Positions 11,593 to 23,038 of a stretch of DNA of 64,000 nt are shown one piece after another. A model generated the notes under the pieces. The model saw only the letters and a list, made by a program, of their open reading frames with translations, did not search any database and was not told where the DNA came from. The stretch is from positions 1-64,000 of the forward strand of contig JAVVLW010001472.1 of assembly GCA_034401795.1 (NCBI GenBank). The letters are read 5' to 3'. The position numbers were made by a program, and so were the translations under genes. Source of the stretch: Chaetoderma sp. LZ-2023a (lineage: Eukaryota > Mollusca > Caudofoveata > Chaetodermatida > Chaetodermatidae). The stretch's first letter is position 1, and each line of letters starts with the position of its first letter.

Positions 11593-11861
11593 GGTGGAAA
11601 GCGGTGTTACCGATTCCTTTGTAGGACGTACCCCCTCCTGGATCCATGCGTATATGTTTCATGTCTGCACGTCTGTTGTTTGGTCATATGCGATTTTCTC
11701 CGGATTCCACTCTGTGCACCACAATTTGGGGAACTCCGGAGATGGCTGTGTTGACTGTGTCATGGTGGCATTACCATGCAATTTGCCGGGATGGTGAACA
11801 ACGTTGAAGTTATAGGCCTGCAGGGATTCCTGCCATCTCGCTACCTGGTCCTCTGGGTTCT

Positions 11862-12790
11862 TTAGGTTCCTAAGTCAGCGTAGCGGAGTGTAAAGGGGCA
11901 CCGATACAGAAAGTGCTCGTAGTACTTGATGAAATGTACTGCCACTAGTAGTTCTCGCTTGGTGGGTGCATATTTTCTCTCCATTTTATTCAGAGTACGC
12001 AAACCATAACCCAATACCTGCTCTGTTCCGTCTTCCGTGACCTGAGACAGAACCGCGCCGATAGCATAAGCCAACGCATCAGTGTCTAAGATGAAATCGA
12101 TGTTTGGATCAGGATGAGCAAGAATCAGCGCCCTGAAGGAACCTTCACACTCACTCGTCCACTCGAATGGTCGATTTTTTTCGGTGATCTTGTAGAGTGG
12201 TGAAGCAATCTCACTGAAATAACGGATATAACGGCGATAGTACTGGCATAGGCCAAGAAAACTCCGCGTCTCTGTGACTGAAGATGGCATCGGCCACTCC
12301 GCTACTGCCTTAGTTTTGGATGGCTGAGTAGCCACTCCATCACCGGATATGATGTGTCCCAGGAACTTAACGCTCTGTCTAAAGAGATGACATTTCTTGG
12401 GTTTGAGTTTCAAATTGGCTGTGCGGAATCTGGAAAGCACGGTGTCCAAATGTATTAATGTTTGCTCAAACGTTGGTCCAAAGACGATTACGTCATCGAT
12501 GTAACATAGACAGATTTCTCATTGCAGGGTAGTTAATACCTGCTCAATGAGACGTTCAAAAGTTCCGGGAGCATTGCACAAGCCATAGGGCATCTTGCGG
12601 AATTGGAAAAGACCATCCCTACAAACGAATGCGGTCTTTTCCATATCAGCTTCGTCCATGGCCACTTGCCAGTAACCGCTAGCTAAGCCAAGGGTACAAA
12701 ACCACTTATTTAGGCACTTGATTATTGCCTGTGTCGATGGAGTGTCGTACAAGATGAGTTTCTCCGAGACCCATGTCTCCAGAGGAAAAA
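11862..12790 (-). pseudogene. Reverse transcriptase and RNase H of element A, damaged
   Basis: RT core motifs are LASGYWQVAMDEAD, KMPYGLCNAPGTFERL and LCYIDDVIVFG, the last crossing a stop near 12,519. Then come the thumb (KKCHLFRQSVKFLGH) and the RNase H start (FILDTDALAYAIGAVLS). Between CDTPSTQAIIKCLNKWF and the LASGYWQ box about 95 codons present in element C are missing, so the fingers and part of the palm are gone. RNase H runs into a frameshift at its TDHASL box (reads LRYADLGT). Catalytic YIDD is kept. Confidence 0.85.
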
Positions 12791-13690
12791 CTATCGCGAT
12801 ATTTGTACAGTAGTTTCGAATTTTGTGTTTCTGTGATTGCGGTAATCCAACTGTGGCATGTAGATATAAATCGTGTAAATGTTCGGGTAAATCATCAGTC
12901 ATATGCTGTTGTGTGGTGGTAAGTGTAGGTGATTCCAATGAGATAATGTCCACTAAATGACTGCAGCGTACCCCGGGTTTAAGAGTTATGGGGTCTACAG
13001 TGCCATTGAACACCCTAAAGGGTATATGTTCCTTATTGGTGGTGTCTACTATCATGCGGGGACATGCGCATTGAGAGGCGGTCATGTAATCAGGGTCAGG
13101 TTCCAGCATGGCGATGTGTGTGTTGCTTCCTAACTGTGGTGTGGTGGCCCACAAGATTTGCTCCTGACCCAGCTCAACTATGGCTGTAGTTGATAATATT
13201 ACAGCACATGTGTCGTACAATGATGATGCCGGTCCGACAGGTATCCATCGGCCGTGTATGTCAAGTTCCTGTTGTTTGCAGTGTATGATGGCTTCGCTGG
13301 CACTGAGAAAATCAGAGCCAAGGAGGGCATCGTTATGAATAGAGGCGATGACAACTCGCTGTATGAATTGCATCTCCTCTATTTGGATAAATAGATTAAC
13401 TACACCAGCTACGGGCACATCAGCTCCCGTAGCCGTCTGTAAATAAATGTTTGTAGGTTTAAGCGGAGGCTTTTTATGAGGTGGGATGCTCTCATATAAG
13501 CACTTGCCGAATACTGTGATTGAAGCACCAGTGTCGATGGCGGCACTGGTGAAAACACTGCTAAACAGACAGGCACATATATCACTTTGCGGTGTACCTG
13601 TGGAAGAGTTTCCAATGATGCCGTCTGCGACAATGGTGTCGGATTGGAATCATTCTGTATATAATCAGTCTGTTTCTGAATGGCTTCTTT
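12791..13690 (-). pseudogene. Aspartic protease and linker of element A
   Basis: The protease active site IDTGAS is visible on the minus strand near 13,515-13,545 in a frame different from the flanking ones, so a frameshift splits it. Downstream, VPVAGVVNLFIQIEEMQF and NDALLGSDFLSASEA match element C closely. The linker to RT continues to about 12,790. Known role: processing of Gag-Pol. Not functional as it stands. Confidence 0.8.
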
Positions 13691-14750
13691 TAATGTGGTG
13701 GATGGCTGAGTGAGGAAGTGACCAGTCCACCGTCGTTGCTGCTGTGAGGGATGCGTCGAAGATGGAGCTGGGGTAGCAATGATGATGGAGATGTTGCTAT
13801 TGCTGGGCATGCAGTGTTGGTGTAGACAGGGGTGCATATGGGATGGTGGATAAGCTCTACCTGCGTGAGCCATTTCTTGCAATGCTTCATTGAATGCTTT
13901 GGCGAAGCACAGAAGAAACAGTGACGCCGCCAGGGATGTGTGTCTCCCCCTATACGTCTGAATTTACGAATCCACGAGGTGGAGTGAACCGTTTCTCCTG
14001 AGTCGCTGCTGTCTGTGGATGCGGAAGATGATGTTGTGTGGGACAGTGTTTTGGATACCACCAAGGGAAATCGAGAATTCAGTGTTTTGGTGGCGGGATG
14101 TGGTGCTTGTAAAAATGTTGTTTCAGCGGAGGTGCTACAACCTACCACTGCCGTTTTACAAAGGAAAGAAGGCTTGTTATGTGCGGAGATAGAGGGGGAT
14201 GACGATGCTGCGGATGTGGGAGGCATCGTAGGCATCGACATATGTGAAGCCATGCGTTTTGGTGTATGTATAAAAGCTGAATTTGGTTGGTAATTGTTGG
14301 CCATCAGACGTTGTTGTACGGGGGCTGCAGTTGAACCGGGAAGCGAATACGGGCACAGAGATGACTCTTCATTCAGTGCCCTTAAGAGTTTAACGGCGTC
14401 TCCGGTTGCGGTGTGCTGCAGTCAGCAGCATGTGTTGTTGATGGAGGTCGGCTAGGACCCTGTTCCCTCCAATGGCCTGGCTGACCGCATCCAAAACAGG
14501 TGTTTGGTGGTGGTGCAGTGTTGGTGGTGTTCGTTGTTCTAAAGTGAGTGGTGGTGAGGTTCATGCTTGTGTGTTGTTACTAAATTTGTCAATGCTGAGA
14601 TCTGTTTGTTGATCTCGTCCATACGTTCCTGCATGTTGCTATTACTGTTATTGTTGTGCTGGTTCCAGCGCCTGGGAGCTCCGTTGTAGCCTCCTCTACA
14701 GGCACGCCCCCTTCATCCAGGCGCTTGGTTCTGATTGGAATTCTGGGTTT
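13691..14750 (-). pseudogene. Gag C-terminus of element A with zinc knuckles
   Basis: Only the nucleocapsid end of Gag remains. A CCHC knuckle, CFGCGQPGHWREQ, lies near 14,467-14,502, where an R residue expected before the final Cys region is followed by a damaged CX spacing. A second knuckle-like block, CFFCASPKHSMKHC (CX2CX4HX4C), lies near 13,905-13,925. The capsid part found in element C is missing. Upstream sequence at 14,750 is LTR-derived, so the frame opening here is a deletion fusion, not a natural start. Confidence 0.75.
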
Positions 14751-15608
14751 CAGTCTCGGGGTTATGGATCCCATGCGATACTGCCCTACGGGTAACAAAG
14801 ACCAGCTCCTAAGGCCGGTGGAACTCAATCGTTCCAGTGGGGGCCATGCGACCATCGTCGCGAACAATAAACACTACAGTCTCATCCCAAGAGTTTGTGT
14901 CACCGGTATGCCCGTCCATAGCAATTTCGTGATCTATGGACTTACAAGACTTGATTGGTGACCTAATTAAAATAAGTCTATACAATGATTTTACCTAAAA
15001 CAGACCGGCAAGTATGCTAGATAAAAATGAGCATACGAAAATACAAGACATAGAGACAGCCTGATGAACTGATAAACATGGGGCTCCCGGAGGTACCACA
15101 CAGACTCGTAGGTCCGCAGAGGTATCCCCGCAAGGGAGACTCCCGTGCACGAGATAACTAATTAACTTAATATAAGCTATTATACCTCTAAGCTGAAAGG
15201 AAAGAAAATTATCTTTTATAGTGTCGAAAAGCCATGTACCTCACGTGGGCACTACTCCTAGTGCTAGTTTGGGTGAGGCATATTATCTTCGCGTGGGCCG
15301 TCGCCACTGAATCCTTGCAATTGCCTTGCGCTGGCCTCCGTTACAGAAAAATGTCGCCATCGCTTAAAGCGGGAGAAGAGCATTGGCCAAAAAGGGCTTA
15401 CTCTAATATTCAACCAAAATTCGGTAAAGAAAAGACCATACTTAGTGAAATTATGACTATAAGGTTGCGTGCTGTTTTACGTGAAGATGGGACGAGCGAT
15501 TCCCGAAGGATTCCCACGTCACCAGCTTATGTAGTTTTCAATATGCTGAATTCGTAGTTGCCGCTTTTTATTTATGCAGGCCTTCTTCTATGCCTAACCT
15601 AATGTTTA
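14751..15608 (-). repeat. Partial 5' LTR of element A
   Basis: The reverse complement aligns block by block with 29,800-30,500 in the 5' LTR of element C: GCATAAATAAAAGCGGCAAC near the start, then TTTACGAATCTGTGAGGT-like, CATACCGGTGACA, and GGGATACGCAACCCC-like at the end. It therefore represents the last quarter of that long LTR. The LTR terminus and primer binding site are deleted, and the upstream 2.5 kb is absent where B begins. Confidence 0.8.
14893..15065 (-). repeat. 173-bp LTR-interior segment, proximal copy
   Basis: Lies inside the partial 5' LTR of element A. The neighbouring sequence on both sides aligns with the LTR of element C (for example CATACCGGTGACA...TGGGATGAG), which shows that this block is interior LTR rather than a complete terminal repeat. 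Confidence 0.85.
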
Positions 15609-17630
15609 GTTAATTCTGGGGTACTCAGCATCCAACGCTGAGGGGGAATCAAAGAATACAATGTGCAATTGTTTACCATGTACTCTACCGGTGTGTTCTT
15701 GAACAACTCCGGGAATTCCTTGGTCTGTTCAGCACATAGTCCAGCATAAGAAACATCATACACTTCTAGAGGGACATGAGGTAAGACGCCTTCATCCACC
15801 TCCAGTATGACGTAGTTACCGGTATCCAATGTGGCAACTTCTACTGGATGACGTAGTCTAGACAACATGTCCGCTCGAATATTCTTCGAGCCTTGGATGT
15901 ATTCTATTTTACATCCGTATTCGGCAATCAGTACTGCCCAGCGCTGCACCTTCATGTTCTTAACTTCTCCCACAAACAAACTCTTCAGGGGTTTGTGGTC
16001 AGTATACACGGTAAACTGCGCACCAAATAGATACGGTCTAAGCTTTTTTAATGCATAGATCACAGCATAAGCTTCCTTCTCTATTACGGGCCAATTCAAC
16101 TGACTGTCTTTAAGAGTAGAGCTAACATACTGTATGACACGCTCTATACCCTTATCATCAACCTGTACTAGTATCGTACCTATTGCATAACTAGATGCAT
16201 CAGTATATAATTTATATGGGGCACTCAAATTCGGATAAGTGAGTACGGTCTCATGGTTCGTGTTTACCCCATTCGAACCTTTTCTATTTCTTCGTTAACT
16301 CTATCAGAGGCTTGGCAATTTCGGCATAGCCTCATACACAAGATCGGTAATAACCTGTGGCTCCGAGAAAACTATGTACTTCACCCACATCACGGGGTGG
16401 TGACATTTCTCATATGGCTTTGACCTTTTGACTCTGAGGAGCTACACCTTGTGCAGACATGTGGTACCCTAACAGGTCAACAGACTTACTGGCAAAGTCA
16501 CATTTCTTTTTCTTTAACTGTAACTTGTACTCCTGAATCTTATGCATGACCAGGCATAAGTGATGCACGCGTTCCGTCGGATTTCGTGAATACACGACTA
16601 TATCATCAACGAAAACATGCACATATCTTCCTACAAATTCACGGAAAATATCGTTCATTGCCCTCTGAAATACGGCACCTGAGTTGCAAAAACGAAATGG
16701 CATCTGAATCGATTCAAAAAGACCTTCACTGCAAATGAACGCTGTTTTCTAGATGTCTTGGCTAGCCATGGGTATCTGCCAATAGAAAATATTGTTGCGC
16801 CTCTCATTGAATCAAAAATGTCGGATATGTTCGGTAACGGATACCTATCCTTACGGCACACTGAGTTCAATTTTCTAAAGTCAACACAAAATCTAGTATC
16901 ACCGTCCTTCTTTGGAACTAAAGCGATAGGTGACGCCCAAGGAGATGACGACGGTCTTATGATGCCCGCTGCTAGCATTTCTTTGACTTGGTTCTTAACC
17001 AAGTACTGCTTAGCTAATGGTAACCGATAGGCTTTCTGCCTAATAGGAGGATGACCTCCTGTCAGAATTGTACATTTCACCTGGGGTACACGTCCTAATG
17101 TATTTAGACGAGCCGTATCGAAATTATTGGCAAAGTCGCTCAGTACTTTATCAATAACTGCATATCCGGTCGTTTCTTTGCAACTGGCATATACATAGTC
17201 ATTCTGACTTCTAAACAGAATTCTAAAGGGATATACCTGACCAAACCATACTACTTCTTTGGTCTTGTAATCAATCCTTGCATTTCCCATATACATGGCG
17301 TCGGCACCAATCAGACATTCATGCTGCATGCTATTCACAATCATACTCGGAACAGGCCGGGCATTCTTGAATTTAACTTGGGTCTCCCCCAAAATATTTA
17401 TTGGTGAACCATTCACGGCTAACAAAGCTTTAGCCTTTTTCAATGGCCGAGCACTTAGAATGCTCCGCCATATATCCTTTCTAACAAGGGAAGTACTAGC
17501 ACCAGTATCTACTAAGGCATCAATATACTCACCCCTGTTTCTTTGACTGCTCGGATCCATTTCGAGCCGGATAAGGAATCTCTCAGTCGTCACAGATTCC
17601 CTCCGCACTCGTTTAATGGACTCCGTCGTC
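15609..17630 (-). pseudogene. Protease-RT-RNase H of element B
   Basis: Protease: ALVDTGASTSLV near the start of the 17,608 frame, with ILGETQVKF and CLIGADAMY following. RT: ASPIALVPKKDGDTRFCVDF, LNSVCRKDRYPLP, then GATIF joined to YWQIPM, so the TLDL.SG part of motif A with its catalytic Asp is deleted and the frame shifts. Next an in-frame stop at QDI-stop-KTAF, then MPFRFCNSGAVFQRAM and VFVDDIVVYS (FVDD box). RNase H: KLYTDASSYAIG, EKEAYAVIYALKKL, TVYTDHKPL, NIRADMLSR. The sequence ends shortly after in STPELTKH. The RNase H itself looks intact. Confidence 0.85.
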
Positions 17631-17699
17631 CACTGACAGCTTCAGCATAAAATTGTTGCCGATTTCCATCAGACAGGGCTCCTCCGTCACCGTATGAAT

Positions 17700-19208
17700 A
17701 ACGGCCATACCTGTCTGTATGCGAATCTGTTAACACAAATCCGTCTCTCTTTTCGTATTTGTCACTGTTCCGATTCCTATTTGCGAGATCGCGCCTAGTA
17801 TTTCTGGAACATGCCCGGGCTCATGTCCTGAATACGATTCACTATCACTATAGTATCGATCATCTACTTGATCGACCTGCATGGGCTCCTCGTCATGGTC
17901 TACTTGACGGGGACGCTTTGGTGCACGTCGTTGTGGTGCAGGTTGCTGGTTGAGCGGGCAATCATTTTGGAAATGAGCAGTCCTGTTGCAACGGAAGCAG
18001 GTTATTGGACGCTTTAGTGGAGACGGTTTTGTCAGCATCGTAAAACAATCCTGTGCTAAATGTCCCAATTTGCCACAGTTAAAACACATCTTCGGTGGAC
18101 GTTACGGACGTGGTTGGCGTGATCTTGGTGCCGCATTATTCGGTGGTGGCTGTATTGGCTGGGTGCAATCGCTTTTGTAGTGACCCTGACGACCACAATT
18201 GAAACAGGTGATGCTACGCTTCTTGGGTGCTGCCTTTGTGGCAGCTTTTGCTTTTCGTTGACGTGGTTGTGGTTGCGCTTGTTGTCGCGATGATGCTTGT
18301 TGTGGTGGTCGAAAGACCAGACCACTCTGCAAGTTTTCGATCACACCACAAAGCTTCTCAATAAGTTTTCTTTGTTGAGCAATCTGGCGCTTCATCGAGT
18401 TGATTACTGCCCATATACCTCTCCCCTCCTCCTCGTTAATCATATTTACCTCCATTTCCTGATCTCCTCGGGGTGAGATGTTCATTGCCTGTAACAGGTC
18501 ATTACACCCTTCCTCGTCTTCTGTCAGCTCCATAGCTGCTTGGAGATCCTTGATCTTCCTTCTTACAATCCTTCGGCCAATGCCTTGATCCTTCAGGGCA
18601 CGGATGTAAGCTGACAGCACCACGCGTTTGCTGTCTGGGTTCTCCTCCGGGTAGGCTCGAGCCGATAACTCTTTATATCTCCTGTTAAGTGATATTATTG
18701 TCTCGTTGTTTCGCTACCGTACTGACTCGAGGTCATACTTCACATGCTCAGTCTCATTGGCCGAGACAAAATTCAGTGTGATGTATGCTCTTAGCTCCTC
18801 ATACGTAACCTCGTTACGTACCTTTCCCAGTACATATTGGTCTACAGCCTTTGACAATTGACCTCTCGATGCCCTCGTCACGATATAAACCGGTGTGCCA
18901 TCGAGATTGCCCTCGGTTGCTTCCCAGACACGCCGTGTTTCATCTAGAAACTGACGCACATCGTCAGGGAGAAGGTCGTCACAGGGCTTGATCCACTGTG
19001 TCAACTCACAAACCTCCTGTCTGAAGACTCGGTTCTGCTCATGCCGATCCTCCTCCCATGTGATGGTGTGGGCCATGGAGGTGCCCAAGTGCTGCATTGC
19101 TTCAACAGTTTCCTGCCGCAGCTCATGCGTATACGCCGTCGGAATTGGAGCCTCTCTCGGCTGCATCGATGAGGGTAGACCCGGGTCAGGCTTACGTGGA
19201 GTGGCCAT
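17700..19208 (-). pseudogene. Gag of element B with three zinc knuckles
   Basis: Start at MATPRKPDPG (19,208). The capsid-like part runs to KYDLESVR at 18,714. A frameshift there separates it from NRRYKELSARAYPEENPDS and the following frame (18,623-18,102). That part contains a coiled-coil-like stretch (MKRQIAQQRKLIEKLCGVIE) and knuckle 1, CFNCGRQGHYKSDC. After another break, knuckles 2 and 3 follow: CFNCGKLGHLAQDC and CFRCNRTAHFQNDC. A basic then acidic tail (RRAPKRPRQ, HDEEPMQVDQVDD) ends near 17,730. Known role: RNA packaging and particle assembly. Confidence 0.8.
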
Positions 19209-19638
19209 GTCGGTCTACCGATAAAACAGCAATATAGGCTACTGATAGTACAGTTGGATAATAACTCGTTTGAGTCACGGTTGCTCCTCACAATTAATGT
19301 CAGTAGTTATTTTAATAATAGTGTTCTCTTTATACTCACGATGTTGAATAACTTTTGGATGTTCAAATATCTTCGCTACGTCTATAAACTGACTCACCCG
19401 ATCGCAAATATCGTCCAAAACAGCGATGACTGGCCTTGTTGGCGTATTAGACATAATTTTTAAAATGTACTTACATGTTGCACTGATTTGACTCCCGTTC
19501 GAATAATACTCTGAACACGAATATGCTATACTAACAATGACGAATCTGATCCAAATCATGGCAGGTGAAGCCAATGAAGACTTTCGATCTCCGGGTACTA
19601 ACTTCTTACTAATGGGTCGGTGGTCCCGCTTCGCTACC
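19209..19638 (-). other. Leader between LTR and gag of element B
   Basis: After the LTR end at 19,639 the minus strand reads GGTAGCGAAGCGGGACC, which I cannot match confidently to a tRNA 3' end, so no primer binding site is called. A 129-residue frame (19,664-19,275) crosses the LTR boundary. Its second half (MSNTPTRPVIAVLDDICDRV) could be a Gag extension, but I see no supporting motif. Confidence 0.5.
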
Positions 19639-20626
19639 TGTAGCTGGAAGTGTTGCTGCGACAACGGCTAGCCGGTGGCGGAGAAGGAGACATAGCAGTC
19701 TGGCTCGCCTCGTCGATAAGATGGTGAGTGACGATATTTCTATAAGACTGCTGGGCGTGATCTGACGATGAAGATTACTAGGCAAGGATTGAAGGGTGCC
19801 TTCAACTCTAGATTAGATTCTTAACAACGATTCCTAAGCTAATTTCCTAACTGGGTGTACCAACAAACTCTTGACTTACATATACGTAAGTTGATAAATT
19901 TATTAAAATGAACTTTGTACAAATTTACAAACGGTTATTTGAGAGCAAGATTGCTCATAATCAAACTAATACGATTAATTTGTACGAAACTAACACAGTG
20001 CCTTAAGCTATTCGAAGTATTACAGAGCTATATTATGCCAATCAATAACTCACACTTCTGAACGTCAGCGTGACGCTCAGTGATTCACGATGGTGGATTG
20101 AATAACTTTCTAAGCATAAAACTGCATCTTTTATACTATTTGAATTCTCTGATTCCCAGGTTCTATATTTATTGAAATAATAAGATTCTTCCTGAATCTG
20201 TTCGAATGACTCTTCTAGGCACGTCATAAGCACACCTTGATTGGCCCGGACCATCAGTCCACCAATCAACCTCTGCTTATTCCTTCCTAGAAGTTCCTAC
20301 CTAATAAATATTGGTCATTCGGACAAATCAACGATCCTTTCATTTCGCTGTTGGATGTAAAACCTATTCTTCTTTATTCTTTGCTACAGAGTTTGATCGA
20401 CGCTCATTGATCATGACGTCATTCTGACCAATCAAACTCTGTGCTATTCTTCTATGGAGATGATGCCTCCCATAGATAAAGCGGTGGCGACTGGTTCTGA
20501 TTTGATGCGATCTGTCAGCTAACTAACAACATTATGGAATGTGTTGTTGTTGGATGCCATTGTATGAGTGACATACAGTTGATACACAAATTTCAGTTAT
20601 GTTATTAATTCCTACAGGACGCTACA
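19639..20626 (-). repeat. 5' LTR of element B, 988 bp
   Basis: On the minus strand it starts TGTAGCGTCC at 20,626 and ends CCAGCTACA at 19,639, giving the terminal inverted hexamer TGTAGC/GCTACA. Inside are a perfect CRE (TGACGTCA, 20,414-20,421), CCAAT-type motifs, a TATAAAAG box (20,128-20,135) and an AATAAA at 19,899-19,904 in the right order for U3-R-U5. The boundary call rests on these termini and on its position before gag. There is no second copy to align. Confidence 0.65.
20128..20135 (-). promoter_or_regulatory. TATA box of element B LTR
   Basis: TATAAAAG on the minus strand inside the LTR, downstream of a CRE and CCAAT motifs and about 230 bp before the AATAAA signal. The expected start would be near 20,100. 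Confidence 0.55.
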
Positions 20627-21739
20627 ATGTCCATGTCCTGTCCATTGCCTATAGATGGATAAGCCTGTAAGATGCTAGGGTGAATAGGCACCTGAGCTGT
20701 ATGATCTCACTGCCATCTGGTGTTGTTCCAATCTCATGTGAGAATCTAGAATGCCTACGTCATCAACTAAGTTCGTTTGTCACGTTCGATTCCATTGATT
20801 ATTATACATCGATTATTTTCTAAACTATCATTCCAAGTGACTGCTGAATATTATAAAAGTGTGTGCCGACTGAACAGCAACAACTTTCATTCAAACTATT
20901 TCCAAATACACATCAATTCAGAACCGTGGGATCTATTCTAATCAATTCGCTTATTTCAAATATGATATAAAACTTTATGCATTTAACTTCAGCGCGCTAT
21001 ATTCGCACTCCATCTATTTACTGGAAACATAGATGGCCGATATTCGTGAACAACATCATCAGCACTGGCTGATGCAATTATTAAGTTGTATATTACAAAT
21101 ATAAATGTCATCCGGTCCAATAGCTCACCTGGTATTTTCAAAGTATAATTTCTTTCGGGACTTACTCGAAAATATAAGACATCCGGTGGGGTCATGACTC
21201 CCACAAGACAATCCCATATTTACAATATGATACATCGGGAACATCTGTATTATTATTCATCCACTCATTTGGATGTATGATGAAAGCAGTCATGCTTATA
21301 CATTAATGTTTTCAGTGTTGTAGCGTGTTATGACAGCGTCATAATTTATAATTAATAGCATATGCACATCGCGCCATACCACCCTGTCTATAAGGGATAT
21401 ACTTGCTTTCGGGGTCAATGCATGCTGATGTTCCTTGATGACGGGTGCCCAGTGATCAAGCAGAACGGCCACCCATCTAAGAACCACCAATATTGGTCAT
21501 CAAAAGCCACATTCTCTTAAGACTGACTTTTTTTTTTACTGATAAAGAAATTCTAATACCCATTAAAGTGGTAAACATAGACATGTTTCGGCGTATTGGA
21601 TAAATCAGACAAAGTGCATCTGACACCTGCATATAATTTTCTTTCCCGACGTAGCTTACATGTTTGAGTAACGTTGTGATACTTAACTAGGCCTATAATT
21701 ATTTTGTGGTTTCGCACATTTTTTTACGCAAGCGCGATA
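20627..21739. other. Unassigned stretch right of element B
   Basis: No gene is supported. A plus-strand TATTATAAAAG lies at about 20,850 with no coding sequence following. The 71-residue minus frame at 20,989-21,204 has no family motif. Confidence 0.45.
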
Positions 21740-21977
21740 TGATGACCGAAAGAAGTATACAATATGACAAATTACGGCAGCATAAGCGCCTAGTCAAATT
21801 AGTTTCAAAATATTCAACAGCATGTTTATTAAATAGCAAAGACATACAATTCGTACAACGTGTCGAACTATTACGCGTTAAAGATGGACTATTTGGAATC
21901 ATTCATGACGTCATGATTATGACGTCAGCCTACACGTCCCTTAGCTAAGCATGACGCTATATGATGGATGGATAAAC
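21740..21977 (+). repeat. MITE family 1, right half
   Basis: Starts inside the palindromic core (AGCGCCTAGTCAAATTAGTTTCAAAATATTCAACAG), continues with ATGTTTATTAAAT, ACATACAATTCGTACAACGTGTCG and GACGTCATGATTATGACGTCA, and ends GATGGATAAACTGGAA, the same order as the intact copy at 52,190-52,560. The left half is missing. Confidence 0.75.
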
Positions 21978-22271
21978 TGGAAATGTGAATTGTTAGCGTA
22001 TAGGCCAATGGTATCCAGTGCCATAGAGCAGTACATAGTGCAAGGGAAAGAACTCTGTAATTTCATGGCCAGCATCATTACATTGGAGCCTGGACTCATG
22101 TATGACCACACGGGCGTGGGAGGCATGTGACCACATATTGTCAATGGTCAGTCAGGAAAAAATTATTAATATTTTATGTCAATAATTGGTTGATTCTAAA
22201 CAGCCATTTGCCTCAGGAAACGTAGATGACCTCCGAAAGCATCCACATTACAAAGATTTTCCGATTGACCA

Positions 22272-22273
22272 CG

Positions 22274-22313
<40 letters not shown>

Positions 22314-22330
22314 TGTGCGTGCGTGCGTGT
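22272..22330 (+). repeat. (GCGT)n microsatellite
   Basis: About 14 near-perfect GTGC/GCGT tetramers with one GTGT interruption. Confidence 0.95.
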
Positions 22331-22419
22331 ATGTAACAAAGTAAGTCACCGTGTGGATCTTCTATCAATTTGCTAATCTTTTATCTCTTGTGTCAACTTA
22401 ACCTTTTAATGGTCCAGCC

Positions 22420-22640
22420 TGACAAAGGCGGTATAGTTTGAGAAATATCCATTTTCAAGCCACGGAGAAGAGTATTTTTGACAATTTAACCGAGCCAGTT
22501 ATTCCAGTGGTAATTTGTCAAAAATATTCTGCTACCAGCCTTCAAATTGACATTGGCTAAGAAAAGAATTGAGCTTTTCTTAACCATTACTGGTGCCTAT
22601 TAAAATTTTTCTTGAATAACCTTGCCCATCAAATGGTTAA
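22420..22640. repeat. Foldback family 2 hairpin
   Basis: Imperfect palindrome centred on ACCGAGCCAGTTATTCCAGTGGTAA with arms containing CAAGCCACGGAGAAGAGTATTTTTGAC and its inverse. It belongs to the family seen more clearly at 61.8-62.2 kb (GACTGGCTCGGTAACCGAGCCAGTC core). No coding capacity. Confidence 0.65.
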
Positions 22641-22700
22641 TTGATATGAGAAGCATTTTGCGCGCTTTGCTGCGGTGGTGACACAAGCGGAGTTAATATA

Positions 22701-22987
22701 CATTTACTAAGTCTATCTCCCAGGATGATGGAAGAGTAGAAACAAAGGAACAATAGCCCATGACTAGTTTACATTTACTAAGTATATCTCCCAGGATGAT
22801 GGAAGAGTAGAAACAAAGGAACAATAGCCTATGACTAGTTTACATTTACTAAGTCTATCTCCCAGGATGATGGAAGAGTAGAAACAAAGGAACAAAATTG
22901 TAGCCTATGACTAGTTTACATTTACTAAGTCTATCTCCCAGGATGATGAAAGAGTAGAAACAAAGGAACAATAGCCTATGACTAGTT
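22701..22987 (+). repeat. Tandem array, four units of 71-76 bp
   Basis: Units start with CATTTACTAAG at 22,701, 22,772, 22,843 and 22,919 and contain CTCCCAGGATGATG and GAAACAAAGGAACAATAGCC. The third unit has a 5-bp insertion. They are nearly identical, so the array is recent. Confidence 0.95.
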
Positions 22988-23038
22988 GGTAAATAATGTT
23001 GTAATGCAGTTTGACATTTGCTTACTAAATCACACTAA

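Larger units (their letters stand above)
10644..15608 (-). mobile_element. Ty3/gypsy element A, internally deleted
   Basis: A minus-strand Ty3/gypsy copy of the same family as element C. Reading 5' to 3' from 15,608: the last part of an LTR (15,608 to about 14,750), joined directly to the end of gag (about 14,728), then protease, RT, RNase H and integrase. The integrase breaks off near 10,817 and jumps back into LTR-interior sequence (10,816-10,644). Against C, the copy has lost the end of the 5' LTR, the primer binding site, most of gag, roughly 95 codons of RT, the integrase C-terminus and most of the 3' LTR. Several frameshifts are present as well. At 15,608 it abuts element B with no recognisable LTR start. 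Confidence 0.85.
15609..20626 (-). mobile_element. Ty3/gypsy element B, 3'-truncated
   Basis: A second Ty3/gypsy family on the minus strand: 5' LTR (20,626-19,639), leader (19,638-19,209), gag with three CCHC knuckles, protease, RT and RNase H, then truncation after RNase H at about 15,609, where element A LTR sequence begins. No integrase or 3' LTR is present, so no target-site duplication can be tested. Gag and RT are each broken. Its LTR termini TGTAGC/GCTACA are the same as those of element C. Confidence 0.8.

Noticed and set aside
10644-15065. The two 173-bp direct repeats as complete LTRs of element A
   Set aside because: Flanking sequence on the right aligns with the interior of the much longer LTR of element C, and no TG..CA ends, primer site or polypurine tract adjoin them.
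20850-20861. Plus-strand TATAAAAG as a host gene promoter
   Set aside because: No coding sequence or exon-like frame follows within the next kilobase.
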